In this document: piece by piece, positions 35,203 through 48,276 of the stretch
Position numbering within the stretch: position 1 is the stretch's first letter
How the letters are laid out: every line of letters begins with the position of its first letter
From: an alpha proteobacterium BAL199
GTDB lineage: Bacteria > Pseudomonadota > Alphaproteobacteria > Thalassobaculales > Thalassobaculaceae
Direction of reading: 5' to 3'
Assembly: GCA_000171835.1 (NCBI GenBank)
Contig: ABHC01000025.1
Coordinates: forward strand, 1 to 64,000
DNA length: 64,000 nucleotides
Position numbers and translations under genes: made by a program
Notes under the pieces: generated by a model
The model's database searches: none
Told to the model about the DNA's origin: nothing
Seen by the model: the letters and a program-made list of their open reading frames with translations, nothing else

Positions 35203-36624
35203 ATGATTGACCATGATGGCGGAGGCGACGTTGCCGCCCGCTGGGCGCGGGTGCGCGGCCGGCTGCGCTCGGAGTGCGGGGAGACCGTGTATCGCAGCTG
35301 GCTGCGGTCGCTGACGCTGGTTCGCTGCGACGGCTCCACGGTAGTGCTCTCCGTTCCCAGCCGGTTCGTGCGCGACCGGGTTATGACGCAGTATGGCGAT
35401 CGCCTGCGTGCGCTCTGGGCAATCGAGGATCCGGCCGTTCAATCGGTCGAGGTGACTGTGGCGCAGAGCGCTGCCGTCGAGGTGCCGGCGGGCCGGGCCA
35501 TGGCCTCGGCAACAGCCGGTGCCGGTGAAACTTCCGATCAACTCGAGCCCCTCGAATTGTCGACGCCGGCGGTTTTCCGCAGCAACGATCCGACCGACGC
35601 GTTGAGCGCGCCCCTGGATCCGCGGTTCACATTTGCCAACTTCGTGGTCGGCAAGCCGAACGAACTCGCTTTCGCAGCGGCGCGGCGCGTCGCCGACAGC
35701 GAGACCGTGCCGTTCAATCCGCTGTTCCTGTATGGCGGGGTCGGCCTCGGCAAGACTCATTTGATGCACGCCATTGCCTGGAACCTGCGGGAGAAACATC
35801 CGCAGCGCCGCATGCTGTACATGTCCGCCGAAAAGTTCATGTACCAGTTCATCCGTGCCCTCCGCTTCAAGGACACAGTGGCGTTCAAGGACCTGTTCCG
35901 GTCGGTCGACGTGCTGATGATCGACGACGTCCAATTCATCAGCGGCAAGGATTCCACCCAGGAAGAGTTCTTCCACACCTTCAACGCCCTAGTGGACCGG
36001 AACCGGCAGGTCATCATCTCGGCGGACAAGTCGCCGAACGATCTCGACGGGCTGGAAGAACGCCTGCGCTCCCGGCTCGGCTGGGGCTTGGTCGCCGACA
36101 TTCACCCCACCACCTACGAACTGCGCCTCGGCATTCTGCAGTCGAAGGCCGAGCGGCTTGAGGTCTCCATTCCCTCGAAGGTGCTGGAGTTCCTGGCGCA
36201 CAAGATCACCAGCAACGTGCGTGAACTGGAAGGTGCGCTGAACCGCATCGTGGCGCACACCACCCTGGTCGGGCGGCCGATCACCATCGAAAGCACTCAG
36301 GAAGGCCTGCACGACCTCCTGAAGTCCCACGACCGGCGCGTCACGATCGAGGAGATCCAGCGCAAGGTCGCCTCGCATTTCAACCTTCGCATCACCGACA
36401 TGCATTCGGCACGACGGTCCCGGTCGATCGCCCGGCCACGGCAGATCGCCATGTATCTGGCCAAGCAGCTCACTCATCGCTCGCTGCCCGAGATCGGCCG
36501 GAAGTTCGGCGGGCGCGACCACACCACAGTCATGCACGCGGTGAAGAAGGTCGACGAGTTGCGGGCTGCCGACCGGCATTTCGACGAGGATGTCGACATG
36601 CTCCGGCGCATGCTCGAAAGCTGA
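35203..36624 (+). CDS. dnaA: DnaA: chromosomal replication initiator
   Basis: ATPase that binds DnaA boxes and opens the origin; 473 residues. Domain I opens the protein (WARVRGRLRSECGETVYRSWLRSL), and a variable linker runs to about residue 140. The AAA+ domain has Walker A GGVGLGKT near 178 and Walker B VLMIDDVQF near 242. The C-terminal DNA-binding domain ends with the signature GGRDHTTVMHAVKKV. The ATG at 35203 follows GGGAGG at 8 bases; a GTG at 35200 is immediately adjacent and could also be used. Confidence 0.96.
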   Translation: MIDHDGGGDVAARWARVRGRLRSECGETVYRSWLRSLTLVRCDGSTVVLSVPSRFVRDRVMTQYGDRLRALWAIEDPAVQSVEVTVAQSAAVEVPAGRAMASATAGAGETSDQLEPLELSTPAVFRSNDPTDALSAPLDPRFTFANFVVGKPNELAFAAARRVADSETVPFNPLFLYGGVGLGKTHLMHAIAWNLREKHPQRRMLYMSAEKFMYQFIRALRFKDTVAFKDLFRSVDVLMIDDVQFISGKDSTQEEFFHTFNALVDRNRQVIISADKSPNDLDGLEERLRSRLGWGLVADIHPTTYELRLGILQSKAERLEVSIPSKVLEFLAHKITSNVRELEGALNRIVAHTTLVGRPITIESTQEGLHDLLKSHDRRVTIEEIQRKVASHFNLRITDMHSARRSRSIARPRQIAMYLAKQLTHRSLPEIGRKFGGRDHTTVMHAVKKVDELRAADRHFDEDVDMLRRMLES

Positions 36625-36627
36625 CCG

Positions 36628-36650
36628 AACGGCCCTCTGCCGGGCCGTTT
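36628..36650 (+). terminator. Hairpin after dnaA
   Basis: AACGGCCC and GGGCCGTT form an 8-base-pair stem with a 6-base loop, 3 bases after the stop and followed by a short TT. dnaN therefore probably has its own promoter in 36651-36795. Confidence 0.6.
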
Positions 36651-36795
36651 CAGGTCTTGTAAAACTCATCCTTACGGCAGCGTTTCATGGTATAGAAGAG
36701 GCATACGATTCGCCCAATCGCGGGCATGCGAGTCCGTCATCCGTCAGGATCGGCGGACGTGTCCCCGAGACCGTTCGAAAGGCCCGAGCGAGCCC

Positions 36796-37913
36796 ATGAA
36801 GATCACGATCGACCGCGCGGCGCTGCTGAAGCCGCTGGCCCATGTCCAAAGCGTCGTTGAGCGGCGGAACACCATACCGATTCTGGCCAACGTGCTGCTG
36901 CGCGCCGCCGACGGTACGCTGTCGCTGACCGCCACCGATATGGACCTTGATGTGGTGGAAAGCGTCGGGTGTTCCGTCGATCAGCCGGGGCAGACCACGG
37001 TGCCGGCTCACACCCTGTACGAGATCGTCCGCAAGCTGCAGGACGGCTCGGAGGTCGAGTTGACGGCCGTTGGCGACAGCGGTCGGATGACGATCCGCGC
37101 CGGGCGTTCGAATTTCTCGCTGCCGACCTTGCCGATGGAGGAGTTCCCGGCACTGTCCGGCGACACGCTGCCGACCAGCTTCGTGCTGTCGGCGGCCGAC
37201 GCCAAGACCTTGATCGACCGGACCCGCTTTGCGATCTCCACCGAGGAGACCCGGTACTATCTGAACGGTATCTTCCTGCATGAAGCCAAGGCCGGCGACG
37301 TCGCGGTGCTGCGCGCGGTGGCGACCGACGGGCATCGCCTCGCCCGCGTCCAGATGCCGCTGCCCACCGGGGCCGCCGGCATGCCGGCGGTAATCGTGCC
37401 GCGCAAAGCGGTCCAGGAAATCCGCAAGCTGATCGAGGAGACCGACGGCGACGTCCAGGTCTCGCTCAGCGAGAACAAGCTGCGCTTCGCGTTCGAGTCG
37501 AGCGTGCTGACCACCAAGCTGATCGACGGGACGTTCCCGGACTACGAGCGGGTGATCCCGACCGGCAACGACAAGATGCTGCGGGTCGAAAGCTCGATGT
37601 TCAAGCGCGCCGTCGACCGGGTGGCGACCATCTCGACCGAAAAGTCCCGTTCGGTGAAGCTCAGCCTGACGAGCGGTACCCTGACGTTGTCAGCCAACAG
37701 TCCGGACAACGCGCAGGCCACCGAGGAGGTCGATGTCGACTACGCCGCCGCGGCCATCGAGATCGGCTTCAACTCGCGCTACCTGATGGACATCGCCGAC
37801 CAGATCGACGAGGGCAGCAAGGCGGTTTTCGCCATGGCCGACGCCGCATCGCCGACCGTGGTGACGGACGAGAGCGACGACGGCACGCTCTACGTCCTCA
37901 TGCCGATGCGGGT

Positions 37914-37917
<4 letters not shown>
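36796..37917 (+). CDS. dnaN: DnaN: DNA polymerase III sliding clamp
   Basis: Ring-forming processivity factor of 373 residues in three repeated domains. It opens with MKITIDRAALLKPLAHVQSVVERRNTIPIL read in part. The conserved C-terminus ends LYVLMPMRV. Its stop overlaps the recF GTG, so recF is translated from the same message. Confidence 0.97.
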
Positions 37918-41586
<3,669 letters not shown>

Positions 41587-41860
41587 CCGTTACGTCGGCG
41601 GGGTAACGATCCGTTAAGGCCCAAACGGTTATGGTTGTCGACGTTGGGTCGTTGCGGTAGCCGGTGAGTCTCCGTGCGCGATCCAACGGACAGCACGAGG
41701 CCGACAACTCTCTTAGTCGATGGCACGTCGCCGCCGTGACCCGGCCTGCAAGGGCCGGTTCGCCTGTCGCGGGTCCGCCATCCGATCAGCAGGGGCTGCC
41801 TCAATTTCAACGCGCGAGGACAAGCCGGTCCGTCCGGCGCGCCTTGACGTGAGTTTGAGG
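41587..41860. other. Intergenic region between gyrB and the sensor kinase
   Basis: The 274 bases hold no clear terminator or operator. An open frame from 41720 runs into the kinase, but its arginine-rich upstream part has no domain character and no good ribosome site. Confidence 0.5.
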
Positions 41861-43342
41861 ATGGGACGAGCGGTTGGGTTGCTCATGCTGCACTCGGTCG
41901 AAACCGGGCGCGGAAGCTTCAGACATCTGATCCGGATGCTGAGTCGACCGGCAGTCCGGATTGCGGCCGCGGCCGGGCTCGCGATGCTGTTCCTGTCGAT
42001 GCTCACCCTCCAAGAGTCGGAGCTACGCCGGGAGCGTGCCGGTTACAATTATTTGTTGACCACCAACAACTGGGCTCTGTCCCAGCTCGAGTTCGAGGTG
42101 GAACGGTTTCTCGGGGCACTCGATCGTTTCATGCTTGGAGTCCCCGACATGGATTCCAACGCACTGACTCTGCGCTTCGACATCCTGTGGAGTCGGATCC
42201 CAGTGCTGATGCTTGCCGAAGAGACCGCCGAGGTTCGAACCATCGACGGTGCGGTCGAGCTTCTGGAAGACTTCGAAGCTGCTCTCAATGAGATCGAGCG
42301 CGATCTCCTGGCACTGACGCCCAACGATCGATCGCGCTACGATCGCATCCGCTCGAGCGTCACTGCGTGGGGACCCGCGATCCGCACCCTGACGATGGAA
42401 GTCTACAATGGTCAGCACTTTCAGCGCCTCGCTGAGCGCACCCGTGAGGGTTATCGGCGGGCGGCGCTGTACCAATGGGCCATGCTGGTCGTGGTGACAA
42501 TTCTGTCACTGTTCTTAGGCTTTGAGGTACTGCGCAGCGGCCGGCGAACTCGCGACGAAAAAGCCGCTCGGCGCGCCGCCGAAGCTGCCAACCTCGCCAA
42601 ATCGACCTTCCTGGCAACCATGAGCCATGAGTTACGAACGCCGCTGAACGCCATCATGGGCTTCTCGGAAGCGCAGGCCAAACAGCTCCTCGGACCGGTA
42701 CCGAGCCGGTATCGAGACTATGCAAACGATATCCACACAAGCGCCAGTCATCTCCTGGCGGTTCTGAACGACATCCTGGACATGGCACGAATGGATGCAC
42801 GGCGCCTGACGCTGTACGAGGAGGAGTTCAACCCTTCAAAGGCCGTCGACATGGCTGTCCGAATGATTGATCCAGACCGCAAGCGCGCCGGCATAGTTCT
42901 CTCGATCGAGAACCGGGCCATGGGCTCAACCCTGCGTGCCGATGAACGCCTGCTCCGCCAAATCGTTCTCAACCTGCTGTCGAACGCCGTCAAGTTTACC
43001 TCGCCGGGCGGCACCGTTACCGTCGCGCTCGACCAGTCCGCCAGCGGACTGACCCTCAGTGTCCGGGACACCGGCACTGGTATTTCGCCTGATCTGCTCA
43101 AGCGGGTCGCTGAGCCCTTTTTTCAAGCGGATCAAAGCTACGCGCGGCGGCATCAGGGTACTGGGCTTGGTCTGTCCTTGGTCAAAGGGTTTGCCGAGTT
43201 GCATGGCGGATCGATCGCGATCGAGAGCACGCTGGGTGAAGGCACAATGGTCGCGGTCCGGTTTCCGGCGGCGCGGGTCGGGAAGAGCGCGGACACGGTC
43301 GACGGATCCGCTGCTCTTCGCGCCGATCGCGCTCAGTCCTGA
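41861..43342 (+). CDS. Membrane sensor histidine kinase, PleC/DivJ-like
   Basis: About 493 residues from the chosen ATG at 41861; ATGs at 41720 and 41885 are alternatives and the true start is uncertain. A membrane span near 32-50, an extracytoplasmic helical sensor of about 150 residues and a second span near 202-222 are followed by the kinase core. HisKA reads FLATMSHELRTPLNAIMGFSE with the phospho-histidine near 256. The HATPase carries NLLSNAVKF and RHQGTGLGLSLVKG. The HisKA segment DIHTSASHLLAVLNDILDMARMDA resembles the PleC/DivJ/PdhS group. No response regulator is adjacent. Confidence 0.87.
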   Translation: MGRAVGLLMLHSVETGRGSFRHLIRMLSRPAVRIAAAAGLAMLFLSMLTLQESELRRERAGYNYLLTTNNWALSQLEFEVERFLGALDRFMLGVPDMDSNALTLRFDILWSRIPVLMLAEETAEVRTIDGAVELLEDFEAALNEIERDLLALTPNDRSRYDRIRSSVTAWGPAIRTLTMEVYNGQHFQRLAERTREGYRRAALYQWAMLVVVTILSLFLGFEVLRSGRRTRDEKAARRAAEAANLAKSTFLATMSHELRTPLNAIMGFSEAQAKQLLGPVPSRYRDYANDIHTSASHLLAVLNDILDMARMDARRLTLYEEEFNPSKAVDMAVRMIDPDRKRAGIVLSIENRAMGSTLRADERLLRQIVLNLLSNAVKFTSPGGTVTVALDQSASGLTLSVRDTGTGISPDLLKRVAEPFFQADQSYARRHQGTGLGLSLVKGFAELHGGSIAIESTLGEGTMVAVRFPAARVGKSADTVDGSAALRADRAQS

Positions 43343-43432
43343 GCGGACATCGATTTAACGCGTTTCCCTGGTGGCGAAGCTGCGGGTCTGCGATCTTAAG
43401 TATCGAGTGCGATGTGGCGGCGCGAGCAGAGA

Positions 43433-44137
43433 ATGACCGAATTTGTTAGGATCTTTTCCGCCGTAGATATCGCGGCTTTCGCCGTATTTGTATTCTCGTG
43501 GGTCGGCTATGAGGCATACAGCGCGCGGGCGACACGGCATGGTCAGAGCCTGCCGGCCCGGATGCAGGTCTGGCGGGAACGCTGGATGGAAGCCGCGGTC
43601 GGACGCGACAACCGGATTCTCGACGTCCAGATCCTGCAGTCGCTGACCGGCAACTCGGCCTTTCTGGCATCGACCGCGATCTTCGTCATCGGCGGGTTGG
43701 CGGCGGCGCTGGGCACGGCGGCCGACGTCGTTGGCGTTTTGAACGGCTTCGATTATTTCGCGATCACCAGCCAGAACCGGTTCGGCTTCAAGGTCACGTT
43801 GATGATCCTGATCTTCATGCACGCCTTCTTTCGGCTGGCGTGGTCGATGCGGCTGCACAACAACGCCGGTGTTGTGCTGGGATCAATCCCTCAACCGGGT
43901 CCTGGGGACGAGGCGGTTGCCAAGGCGCGTGCCGGTGTGGCGGCACGCCTGGTGACACTGGCGGCTCGGCACTACAACGGCGGTATGCATTCATACTATT
44001 TCGGATTGGCGGCCTGCGCCTGGTTCCTGCATCCGCTGGCGCTGATCGTTACCACGGCATGGGTTGTCGGCACGCTGTACCGCCGTGAATTCCGCTCGCG
44101 CGCGCACGCGGCCCTGGTGCTGGTCGACGGAGGCTGA
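43433..44137 (+). CDS. DUF599 family membrane protein
   Basis: Inner-membrane protein of 234 residues with about four predicted spans. One is at the N-terminus (VDIAAFAVFVFSWVGYEAY); others follow near 80-105, 125-145 and 195-220. Family-type motifs include VDIQILQSLTGNSAFLAST read in part, FMHAFFRLAWSMR and HYNGGMHSYYFGLA. Members have no established function. The ATG at 43433 was preferred over 43412 because it begins at the conserved region. Confidence 0.85.
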   Translation: MTEFVRIFSAVDIAAFAVFVFSWVGYEAYSARATRHGQSLPARMQVWRERWMEAAVGRDNRILDVQILQSLTGNSAFLASTAIFVIGGLAAALGTAADVVGVLNGFDYFAITSQNRFGFKVTLMILIFMHAFFRLAWSMRLHNNAGVVLGSIPQPGPGDEAVAKARAGVAARLVTLAARHYNGGMHSYYFGLAACAWFLHPLALIVTTAWVVGTLYRREFRSRAHAALVLVDGG

Positions 44138-44158
44138 CGCCCCCACCTGCCCCACAAA

Positions 44159-44299
44159 TCAGGCGGCGGCGCGCTGCTCGTAGCCGAGGATCGTCATGCG
44201 GATCAGGTCCGCTATGAGCCGAAATTCCGGCTCGCGAACCGTTCCGATTTCGGCCTGGTCGGCGATGTCGTCGATGGATGGCTGGTCGATGTCCGGCAT
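44159..44299 (-). CDS. 46-residue protein of unknown function
   Basis: Too short for routine gene finding. It has an excellent GGAGG ribosome site 8 bases before the ATG at 44299 and a full frame to TGA at 44159. The product is acidic at the N-terminus (PDIDQPSIDDIADQAE) and ends LIRMTILGYEQRAAA, predicting a C-terminal helix. No signal peptide. Upstream on the same strand are TTGACG (44353 area) and a CtrA-like TTAACCAT at 44363-44370. It lies downstream of the unrecognised 397-residue gene on the same strand, 106 bases away. Confidence 0.6.
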   Translation of the reverse strand: MPDIDQPSIDDIADQAEIGTVREPEFRLIADLIRMTILGYEQRAAA

Positions 44300-44362
44300 C
44301 TTGGTTGCCTCCTGATTGCCGACCAATCCTGCCGTAAGGTTGTAAACACGACGTCAACGGGA

Positions 44363-44370
44363 ATGGTTAA
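44363..44370 (-). promoter_or_regulatory. CtrA-like half-site TTAACCAT
   Basis: Read on the minus strand TTAACCAT, matching the half-site of the alphaproteobacterial cell-cycle regulator CtrA, 64 bases before the 46-residue gene. A TTGACG follows it 5 bases later. A single 8-base match could be chance. Confidence 0.35.
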
Positions 44371-44405
44371 CGAACAGGAATTTGACTCACCCGACCGATG
44401 AATCG

Positions 44406-45599
44406 TCAAACGATCACGCGACCGAGAATCTCGAGCAGCGGCTTCAGTTCGTCGGCGGTGAGCTTTCCGTCGGCGGCATTGCGAGTCCGTTGATTCCAGA
44501 CCGACACGCCGTGGTTCAGCGCTGAAATCGATGCCGCAATGTCCCAGAAGAACGTGCTGGATTCACGCAGGAACTCGATGAACGGGCGGGCCTCTCCGCC
44601 TTTGACGAACAGGTTCTCGTATCCCTGATTGTAGATCCGCAGGATGTCGGAGCTGTTCTTCAGGTGCCGGGCGAAGGCTGCCGCCACCTCCCGAACCGAC
44701 TGCTCCAGTTCCTCGCGTAGGTTTGCCTTCACGTAATGTGAGGGGACAGCCCTGGTGTGGAGCCAGTCCGCAAACCCCAGCATGGTCCGCTGGCCGCGCT
44801 TGTACTGGTACTCGTAGTAAGTGACGCCCTTCCAGGAATAGTAGATGTCGCCGGCCTGGTCGGGATCGATCCGGAACACGTCGGTGATCGGCCTCAGGTA
44901 GTCGAGGTCCTTGGCCTCCCACAGTTTCATGATGAACTGTTCGGTCACCTGAGCGGCGTTGCGCGAGTTGGGATCGACCACCCGTTCGGTGATCGGGCGG
45001 AACTTCGTCAGGATGTAGGCCTTGATGTCCTGAAACTCGGATTCCGGGATCGTAAAATACTCCTCCGGTACCGCCATGCCGTCGACCGCAACGCGGTCTT
45101 TCAGCAGGAACGGGTCGAGCGAAGGCAGATTCTCGATGAGTTCAAGCAGGCGCAAATCGCTGCGCACGCTGTCGCTGTCGGCGCGGGCGTCAAAACCGGC
45201 GATGTCGAGCAGGGCCTGGGTTCGGCCCCGGCCGCTGAGTTCGAAACTGTTGCCGCCATCGGACACGTTATTAGGATCGTAAGGAATATAGACGACGGTT
45301 GCGATGTCGCCTTTCTCCACACGCACCCGAGTGTCGACCGTGAATGTTCGCAGTTGTCCATTCTCAAGAATCTCCGCCGACATGTTCAGTGCCGCGCTGG
45401 GCGGCGGCGCAAACTCCTTCGGTCGCTTGATGAACACGGCCCGGTTTAGGCCACGGTGCTTGAACAGCAACTGGTCCGGCGGCTTGCCGCCGGCGTCACG
45501 CGCCGCGTCTTCCAGGCGCCGGGTGATCTCCGCGACGTTGAAGATCCGACTGGCACCGGAACTGAGGGTCTCGCGCAACGAGCGGTCAACATCCGTCAT
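44406..45599 (-). CDS. Unrecognised 397-residue soluble protein
   Basis: I do not recognise this protein. It has no signal peptide, membrane span or nucleotide-binding motif. Segments that could define it: LLFKHRGLNRAVFIKRP near 45, VVYIPYDPNNVSDGGNSFELSGRGRTQAL near 102-130 read in part, DIYYSWKGVTYYEYQYKRGQRTM in the middle (many tyrosines), and a C-terminal helical end with DGKLTADELKPLLEILG. That last motif resembles an EF-hand-like loop but lacks a complete calcium pattern. The gene is divergent from the binding-protein gene across 88 bases. The ribosome site is weak. Confidence 0.7.
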   Translation of the reverse strand: MTDVDRSLRETLSSGASRIFNVAEITRRLEDAARDAGGKPPDQLLFKHRGLNRAVFIKRPKEFAPPPSAALNMSAEILENGQLRTFTVDTRVRVEKGDIATVVYIPYDPNNVSDGGNSFELSGRGRTQALLDIAGFDARADSDSVRSDLRLLELIENLPSLDPFLLKDRVAVDGMAVPEEYFTIPESEFQDIKAYILTKFRPITERVVDPNSRNAAQVTEQFIMKLWEAKDLDYLRPITDVFRIDPDQAGDIYYSWKGVTYYEYQYKRGQRTMLGFADWLHTRAVPSHYVKANLREELEQSVREVAAAFARHLKNSSDILRIYNQGYENLFVKGGEARPFIEFLRESSTFFWDIAASISALNHGVSVWNQRTRNAADGKLTADELKPLLEILGRVIV

Positions 45600-45687
45600 C
45601 GGATCGGCGACCAGATTGTGTTCGTGTCGAATTCATGCTTTCACACCGCCGGGCGCCCTGCAACGGGCGCTCTCTTGGGAGGGGCCA
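45600..45687. promoter_or_regulatory. Divergent region between the unrecognised 397-residue gene and the binding-protein gene
   Basis: 88 bases ending in a strong GGGAGG site for the binding-protein gene. No palindrome of note was seen. Confidence 0.35.
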
Positions 45688-46545
45688 TTGGCATCGGTGA
45701 TATACCTCAGACACCGCGCCGCTACAGGTGTCAGCGCAGCACTGTTCATGCTCACCGCGCTCTTTGGACTCAACCACGCGCATGCACAAGCCCCGGCGGC
45801 ATTTGAAGGCCGGCCAACCGTACGTATCGCATACGAAACAGTACCCAATCCGCCGCGCCATCTCGGTGAAGGTACCGCAATCGACTGGAGCCGACCCGGA
45901 CTGACGCTGGAGTTGTTGAAGCGCGTCGGCCAGCGTCTGGAGGTCAATCTCTCGTTCAAGCGGGTTCCGTGGAAGCGCGGGCTGCTGATGCTGGAAACCG
46001 GCGAGATCGACGGCATCTTTCACGCCAGCTACAAAGCCGAGCGGGAATCCATCGGGGTCTATCCGAAGACCCCAGATGGGCGGCTGGACGAGAGCAGGGC
46101 AGTGTTCTTTCAGTCCTATATGCTGTTCGTTCCGGCCGGCTCATCGATCACCTGGAACGGAACGACCCTCGGCGGCCTCGATGGCCGGCCGATCGGCGCC
46201 ACTGCGGGATACGCAGTGGTCGACGTCCTGGAACGCCTTGGCGCCCGCGTTGAGGTCGGCCGTACTCCGTCGCTCAACTTCCCCAAGCTGCTGGAGGGCC
46301 GGCTCGCGGCCTATGCCGAACTCGAGAACCTTGCCGGCGCCGTCATCCGGAGCGATCCGGCTCGGTACGCCTCCGTCTCAAAGCTGGAACCGCCGCTGCG
46401 CACCAGTGCCTACTACCTGATGCTGTCCCATGCGTTCGTACAGCGCGACCGCACGACGGCCGAAGCGGTATGGGACACCATCGCTGAAGTTCGTGAATCG
46501 GACGACTTCCGTGCGCTCGACAGTAGATATGCCGACGGCTCCTGA
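45688..46545 (+). CDS. Periplasmic substrate-binding protein of the SBP_bac_3 type
   Basis: About 285 residues with a signal peptide ending LNHAHAQA. The fold pattern of polar amino-acid binding proteins is visible: TVRIAYE, LTLELLKRVGQRLEVNLSFKRVPWKRGLLML near the front, and later IGATAGYAVVDVLERLG and LLEGRLAAYAELENLAG. The TTG at 45688 lies 5 bases after GGGAGG; a GTG at 45697 would also give a good signal peptide. It is 3 bases before a histidine kinase and not near any transporter genes, so it probably senses rather than transports. Confidence 0.8.
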   Translation: MASVIYLRHRAATGVSAALFMLTALFGLNHAHAQAPAAFEGRPTVRIAYETVPNPPRHLGEGTAIDWSRPGLTLELLKRVGQRLEVNLSFKRVPWKRGLLMLETGEIDGIFHASYKAERESIGVYPKTPDGRLDESRAVFFQSYMLFVPAGSSITWNGTTLGGLDGRPIGATAGYAVVDVLERLGARVEVGRTPSLNFPKLLEGRLAAYAELENLAGAVIRSDPARYASVSKLEPPLRTSAYYLMLSHAFVQRDRTTAEAVWDTIAEVRESDDFRALDSRYADGS

Positions 46546-46548
46546 CGC

Positions 46549-48162
46549 ATGACCGAAACCCGTATCGACAAGGTATCATCGCATACGGTGACTGGCGTCG
46601 TGCGATCACCGGTCACCCGCAAGCTGTTCCGCGCGGCCTTCGCACTCTACCTCGGCGCAGCCGTCGTCATCACCGCGGCCTTCGTTGGCGAGGCGTGGCT
46701 CAGCGAGCGGAACGACCTGACGCGCGAGTTGTCGATCTACCGTCGGACACTGGAGGAAGCGCTGGCGGCGCCGTTGTGGTCGGTCGATCTCGAGGCGGCA
46801 ACGGCAATCGCGACCGGCATGCTTGAGATTCCCGAAATCACGAGCGTGCGGATCGTCGATCATACCGGTACCCGCGAGTTCGTGACCGTGGGGGTCCCGT
46901 CCCGTTCCAAGTGGTTCGGCGATTCGATCGCCGTCAACTTTCCAGTCCACTATCGGCACGCCGTCGGCCGCGACCTGGTCGGCATGGTGTCGCTGACCTC
47001 GTCGTCCGCCGTACTGGCCGAGCGCCTGCAATGGCGGATCATCCTGATCATCGTCGCCGCAGTCCTGAAGACCGCCATCTTGTGGGTGATCTTCGATCGG
47101 CTAGGCCGATCGATTCTGGCGAGGCCTCTGACCCAACTAACGCGGGCCGTCCGTGAGGCCGGTTGGGGACGCCTGCATCCCGTCGAGTTCGACGCGCCTA
47201 CCGCGATTTCGGCGGCGGGCACCGAGATCGAGCACCTTCGCATCGCCTACAATGATCTGGTTGCCGCCCTGAGCCGCGGGCAGCGCGAAATCGCCACGCT
47301 CAACCGGGACCTGGAGACCCGGGTGGCAGCGCGCACCAGTGAGCTTCAGGAACGGACGGTCGAACTTTCCGCTGCGCTGGCGCGGGTCGATCAGGCGAGA
47401 CGACAGACCGCAGCGGCGCTCGACGCGGCCGAGCGGGCCGGGCGTGCCAAGTCAGAGTTCCTGGCCCTGGTCAGCCACGAGCTTCGCACCCCGCTGAACT
47501 CGATTCTCGGCTTCTCCGAACTGGTGCGAGACCAAGCGGTCCGCGGCGCTGACCCGGAGCGAATGTCGGAGTACGCGGCCGATATCCATGCCAGCGGCTC
47601 GCACTTGCTGACCTTGATCAACGACATCCTTGATCTCTCGAAGATCGAAGCCGGGCAGATGGAGATCCACTCCGAGTGGGTCGATCCGGCCGCAATCACC
47701 CGCGCGGTCGTTGAGTTGATGCGGGAGCAGGCGACCCGCAAGAACTTGACGATCGAATGCCGGCTCGACCCGTCGATCGGACCGCTTCGGGCCGATCCGC
47801 GGCGGTTCCGGCAGATGCTGATGAACCTGCTCTCCAACGCGGTTAAGTTCACCGACCCGCCCGGAACCGTGACGATCGAGGGTAGGGTAACGCCGGAGGG
47901 CGGCCTGACGATCGCGGTCGTGGACACCGGTATCGGCATGCGCAGCCAGGACGTCGCACGCGCGCTCGAACCGTTCGGCCAGATCGACAGTCCGATAACC
48001 CGCAGCCAACAGGGAACCGGTCTCGGCCTGCCGTTGGTCTCTCAGATGGCCCGGCTGCACGGCGGAAGGCTGTCCATGGACAGCAGCCCTGGGGTGGGCA
48101 CGAGGGCGACCTTGTGGTTTCCACCGGAATCCCGCCGCAACCCACCGGCCATGGGCAACTGA
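46549..48162 (+). CDS. Membrane sensor histidine kinase coupled to a binding protein
   Basis: Protein of 537 residues: span 1 near 27-48, a periplasmic region of about 110 residues, span 2 near 163-185, a HAMP-like segment and a coiled coil at about 245-295. The kinase core follows. HisKA is EFLALVSHELRTPLNSILGFSE (His near 311) with DIHASGSHLLTLINDILDLSKIEAGQ, the PleC/DivJ/PdhS-type pattern. The HATPase has MNLLSNAVKF and QQGTGLGLPLV. It follows the binding-protein gene by 3 bases, so ligand-loaded protein may dock on it. No response regulator is present nearby. Confidence 0.87.
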   Translation: MTETRIDKVSSHTVTGVVRSPVTRKLFRAAFALYLGAAVVITAAFVGEAWLSERNDLTRELSIYRRTLEEALAAPLWSVDLEAATAIATGMLEIPEITSVRIVDHTGTREFVTVGVPSRSKWFGDSIAVNFPVHYRHAVGRDLVGMVSLTSSSAVLAERLQWRIILIIVAAVLKTAILWVIFDRLGRSILARPLTQLTRAVREAGWGRLHPVEFDAPTAISAAGTEIEHLRIAYNDLVAALSRGQREIATLNRDLETRVAARTSELQERTVELSAALARVDQARRQTAAALDAAERAGRAKSEFLALVSHELRTPLNSILGFSELVRDQAVRGADPERMSEYAADIHASGSHLLTLINDILDLSKIEAGQMEIHSEWVDPAAITRAVVELMREQATRKNLTIECRLDPSIGPLRADPRRFRQMLMNLLSNAVKFTDPPGTVTIEGRVTPEGGLTIAVVDTGIGMRSQDVARALEPFGQIDSPITRSQQGTGLGLPLVSQMARLHGGRLSMDSSPGVGTRATLWFPPESRRNPPAMGN

Positions 48163-48276
48163 GCCCGGGCGCACGCGAAACATCCTCCAGTTTCATTCAA
48201 ATCGATGATTTTATAGCTTTCTCATATAGTTCAACGCATACTCTCAGGTAGTGCTTCAGAAACTGGGGTCGGGGTT

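Noticed and set aside
41720-41860. N-terminal extension of the kinase after gyrB
   Set aside because: Arg-rich stretch without a ribosome site; the first membrane span fits a start at 41861 or 41885.
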